64,000 nt of DNA from Daphnia carinata (taxonomy: Eukaryota; Arthropoda; Branchiopoda; Diplostraca; Daphniidae). Where the stretch lies: contig NC_081337.1 in assembly GCF_022539665.2 (NCBI RefSeq), forward strand, positions 3,758,679-3,822,678, written 5' to 3'. This document shows, one piece after another, positions 63,083-64,000 of this stretch. Made by a program: the position numbers and the translations under genes. The notes under the pieces were generated by a model, which had not been told where the DNA came from, made no database searches, and saw only the letters and a list, made by a program, of their open reading frames with translations. Every line of letters starts with the position of its first letter. Positions within the stretch are counted from its first letter, which is position 1.

Positions 63083-63781
63083 TTAACTTTCAGCAGTAAC
63101 AGACTCTGTAGTTCCTGCATTTCTTTCTTCTCGAGCAGATCTGAACTCTTTCTTAGCTTCTTCCAGTAAAACATTATGTAACCAATAGTGATAATTATGA
63201 GTCTCTGATTTCAAGGCAGGGAAAGGATTTCCTACAAAATCACATTTTTTATCAAATGACACCAATCGATTTAACACATAGTTCCATACCTTTGAGTTCT
63301 AATATTGCTGTACCAGCATAGTACCCTGGATATGTTTTTGGTCCAAGAACAAGCCTTGTAAAAGATGAATTGTAGTTTTGATATCTTGGGACTAAAACTT
63401 TGAACAATTTGTGGACAAGTTGCTTTTCATTTAACCAGTAATCTGCCATTTCCATAGTATGCTTGTGGCAATCCCCATTACGGATGGCATCAGAAATCAA
63501 CTGCAAAAAGCACAGAAGGAATTTTTTAAAAATATTTGAATCGTCTTTTCGGACAGAAAGGTATAAACAAAACCTCTGTGTACCCTTTCTGCGTATCCCT
63601 GTGCTTCTTCTGCTCTTGGATAGTTTAACTCGATACGCTCATACTTCACAAGCGCGGTCACGGTAGCTCTCAATTTTTTCAGGCGCCCAGCTGGACCTTC
63701 CGGGCTCGAAAAAAGTCTAGGTTTCGGTTTCACTGCAATTCGCAATGCCGAAACTAGCTTACTCAAATCAGCTTGATTCAT
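63083..63781 (-). CDS. MRPL17: mitochondrial large ribosomal subunit protein bL17m
   Basis: Component of the large subunit of the mitochondrial ribosome, near the peptide exit tunnel. Exons 63781-63584, 63500-63290 and 63231-63083 join over introns of 83 and 58 bp to give 185 residues (human MRPL17 175). Family landmarks are GPAGRLKKLRATVTALVKYERIEL, a run of L17 residues, then YAERLISDAIRNGD, MADYWLNEKQLVHKLFKVL, PRYQNYNSSFTRL and AILELKGNPFP. The N-terminus is basic (AVKPKPRLFSSPEG), as expected for mitochondrial import. The C-terminal tail is charged and not conserved. The gene is tail to tail with LRR1, with 72 bp between stop codons. Confidence 0.95.
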
Positions 63782-64000
63782 TTTACTAATTGATAACTTC
63801 TAAAAACACGCCAATTCTACACACGAGTTGTCAATGGTTCAAGAATGCAAACGTAGTCTGCTAGTGGCAGCAGTTGTTTAAAAGACCACCAGATGGCTGC
63901 ATTTTCCAATGGCCATTACTAGGTATTTATCAACATGGTCTCCACTAGGTATTTATCAACATGGTCTCCGCAAGTTGACTCGACTGTTCGGGTTCCCAGC

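Overview
This is a window of nuclear animal DNA, most likely from an arthropod and probably a branchiopod crustacean such as Daphnia. The genes are split by many introns of about 57-76 bp with GT...AG ends. Polyadenylation signals sit just past stop codons. One gene is a class B receptor of the diuretic-hormone-44/CRF type, a family typical of arthropods. The organism is inferred from gene architecture and protein similarity, not from a species marker. No bacterial genes, CRISPR arrays or intact transposons are visible.

Left part (1-7 kb), compact housekeeping genes: the N-terminal PAS region of PAS kinase (minus, cut by the window edge); a small unrecognised ORF read divergently from it; cytochrome c (plus); and RNA polymerase I subunit 2 (POLR1B/RPA135, minus, 16 coding exons). 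Cytochrome c and POLR1B meet tail to tail. POLR1B carries one extra base in exon 9 that breaks the frame.

Middle part (7-48 kb): the small GTPase Ral (plus, four coding exons); an unrecognised secreted coiled-coil protein (plus, four exons); then about 11.6 kb without a convincing gene. A DH44/CRF-type GPCR follows (plus, eleven coding exons over 22.7 kb). Its long introns, and the gene-poor DNA beside it, are full of A/T homopolymers, G or C runs and dinucleotide repeats.

Right part (48-64 kb): an AT-rich gene-free stretch contains an unclassified repeat block at 52.9-54.3 kb with compound inverted ends and degenerate tandem units. Then come a TWIK-type two-pore potassium channel (minus) with two candidate alternative first coding exons, a small unrecognised gene (minus), LRR1 (CUL2 substrate receptor, plus) and mitochondrial ribosomal protein bL17m (minus). 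LRR1 and MRPL17 are again tail to tail.

The genes do not form one pathway. They are unrelated housekeeping, signalling and membrane genes, often in close head-to-head or tail-to-tail pairs. The most interesting observations are the two alternative TM1/cap exons of the potassium channel, only one of which keeps the cap cysteine; the unrecognised secreted coiled-coil gene; the repeat block; the POLR1B frameshift; and two apparent GC-AG introns.
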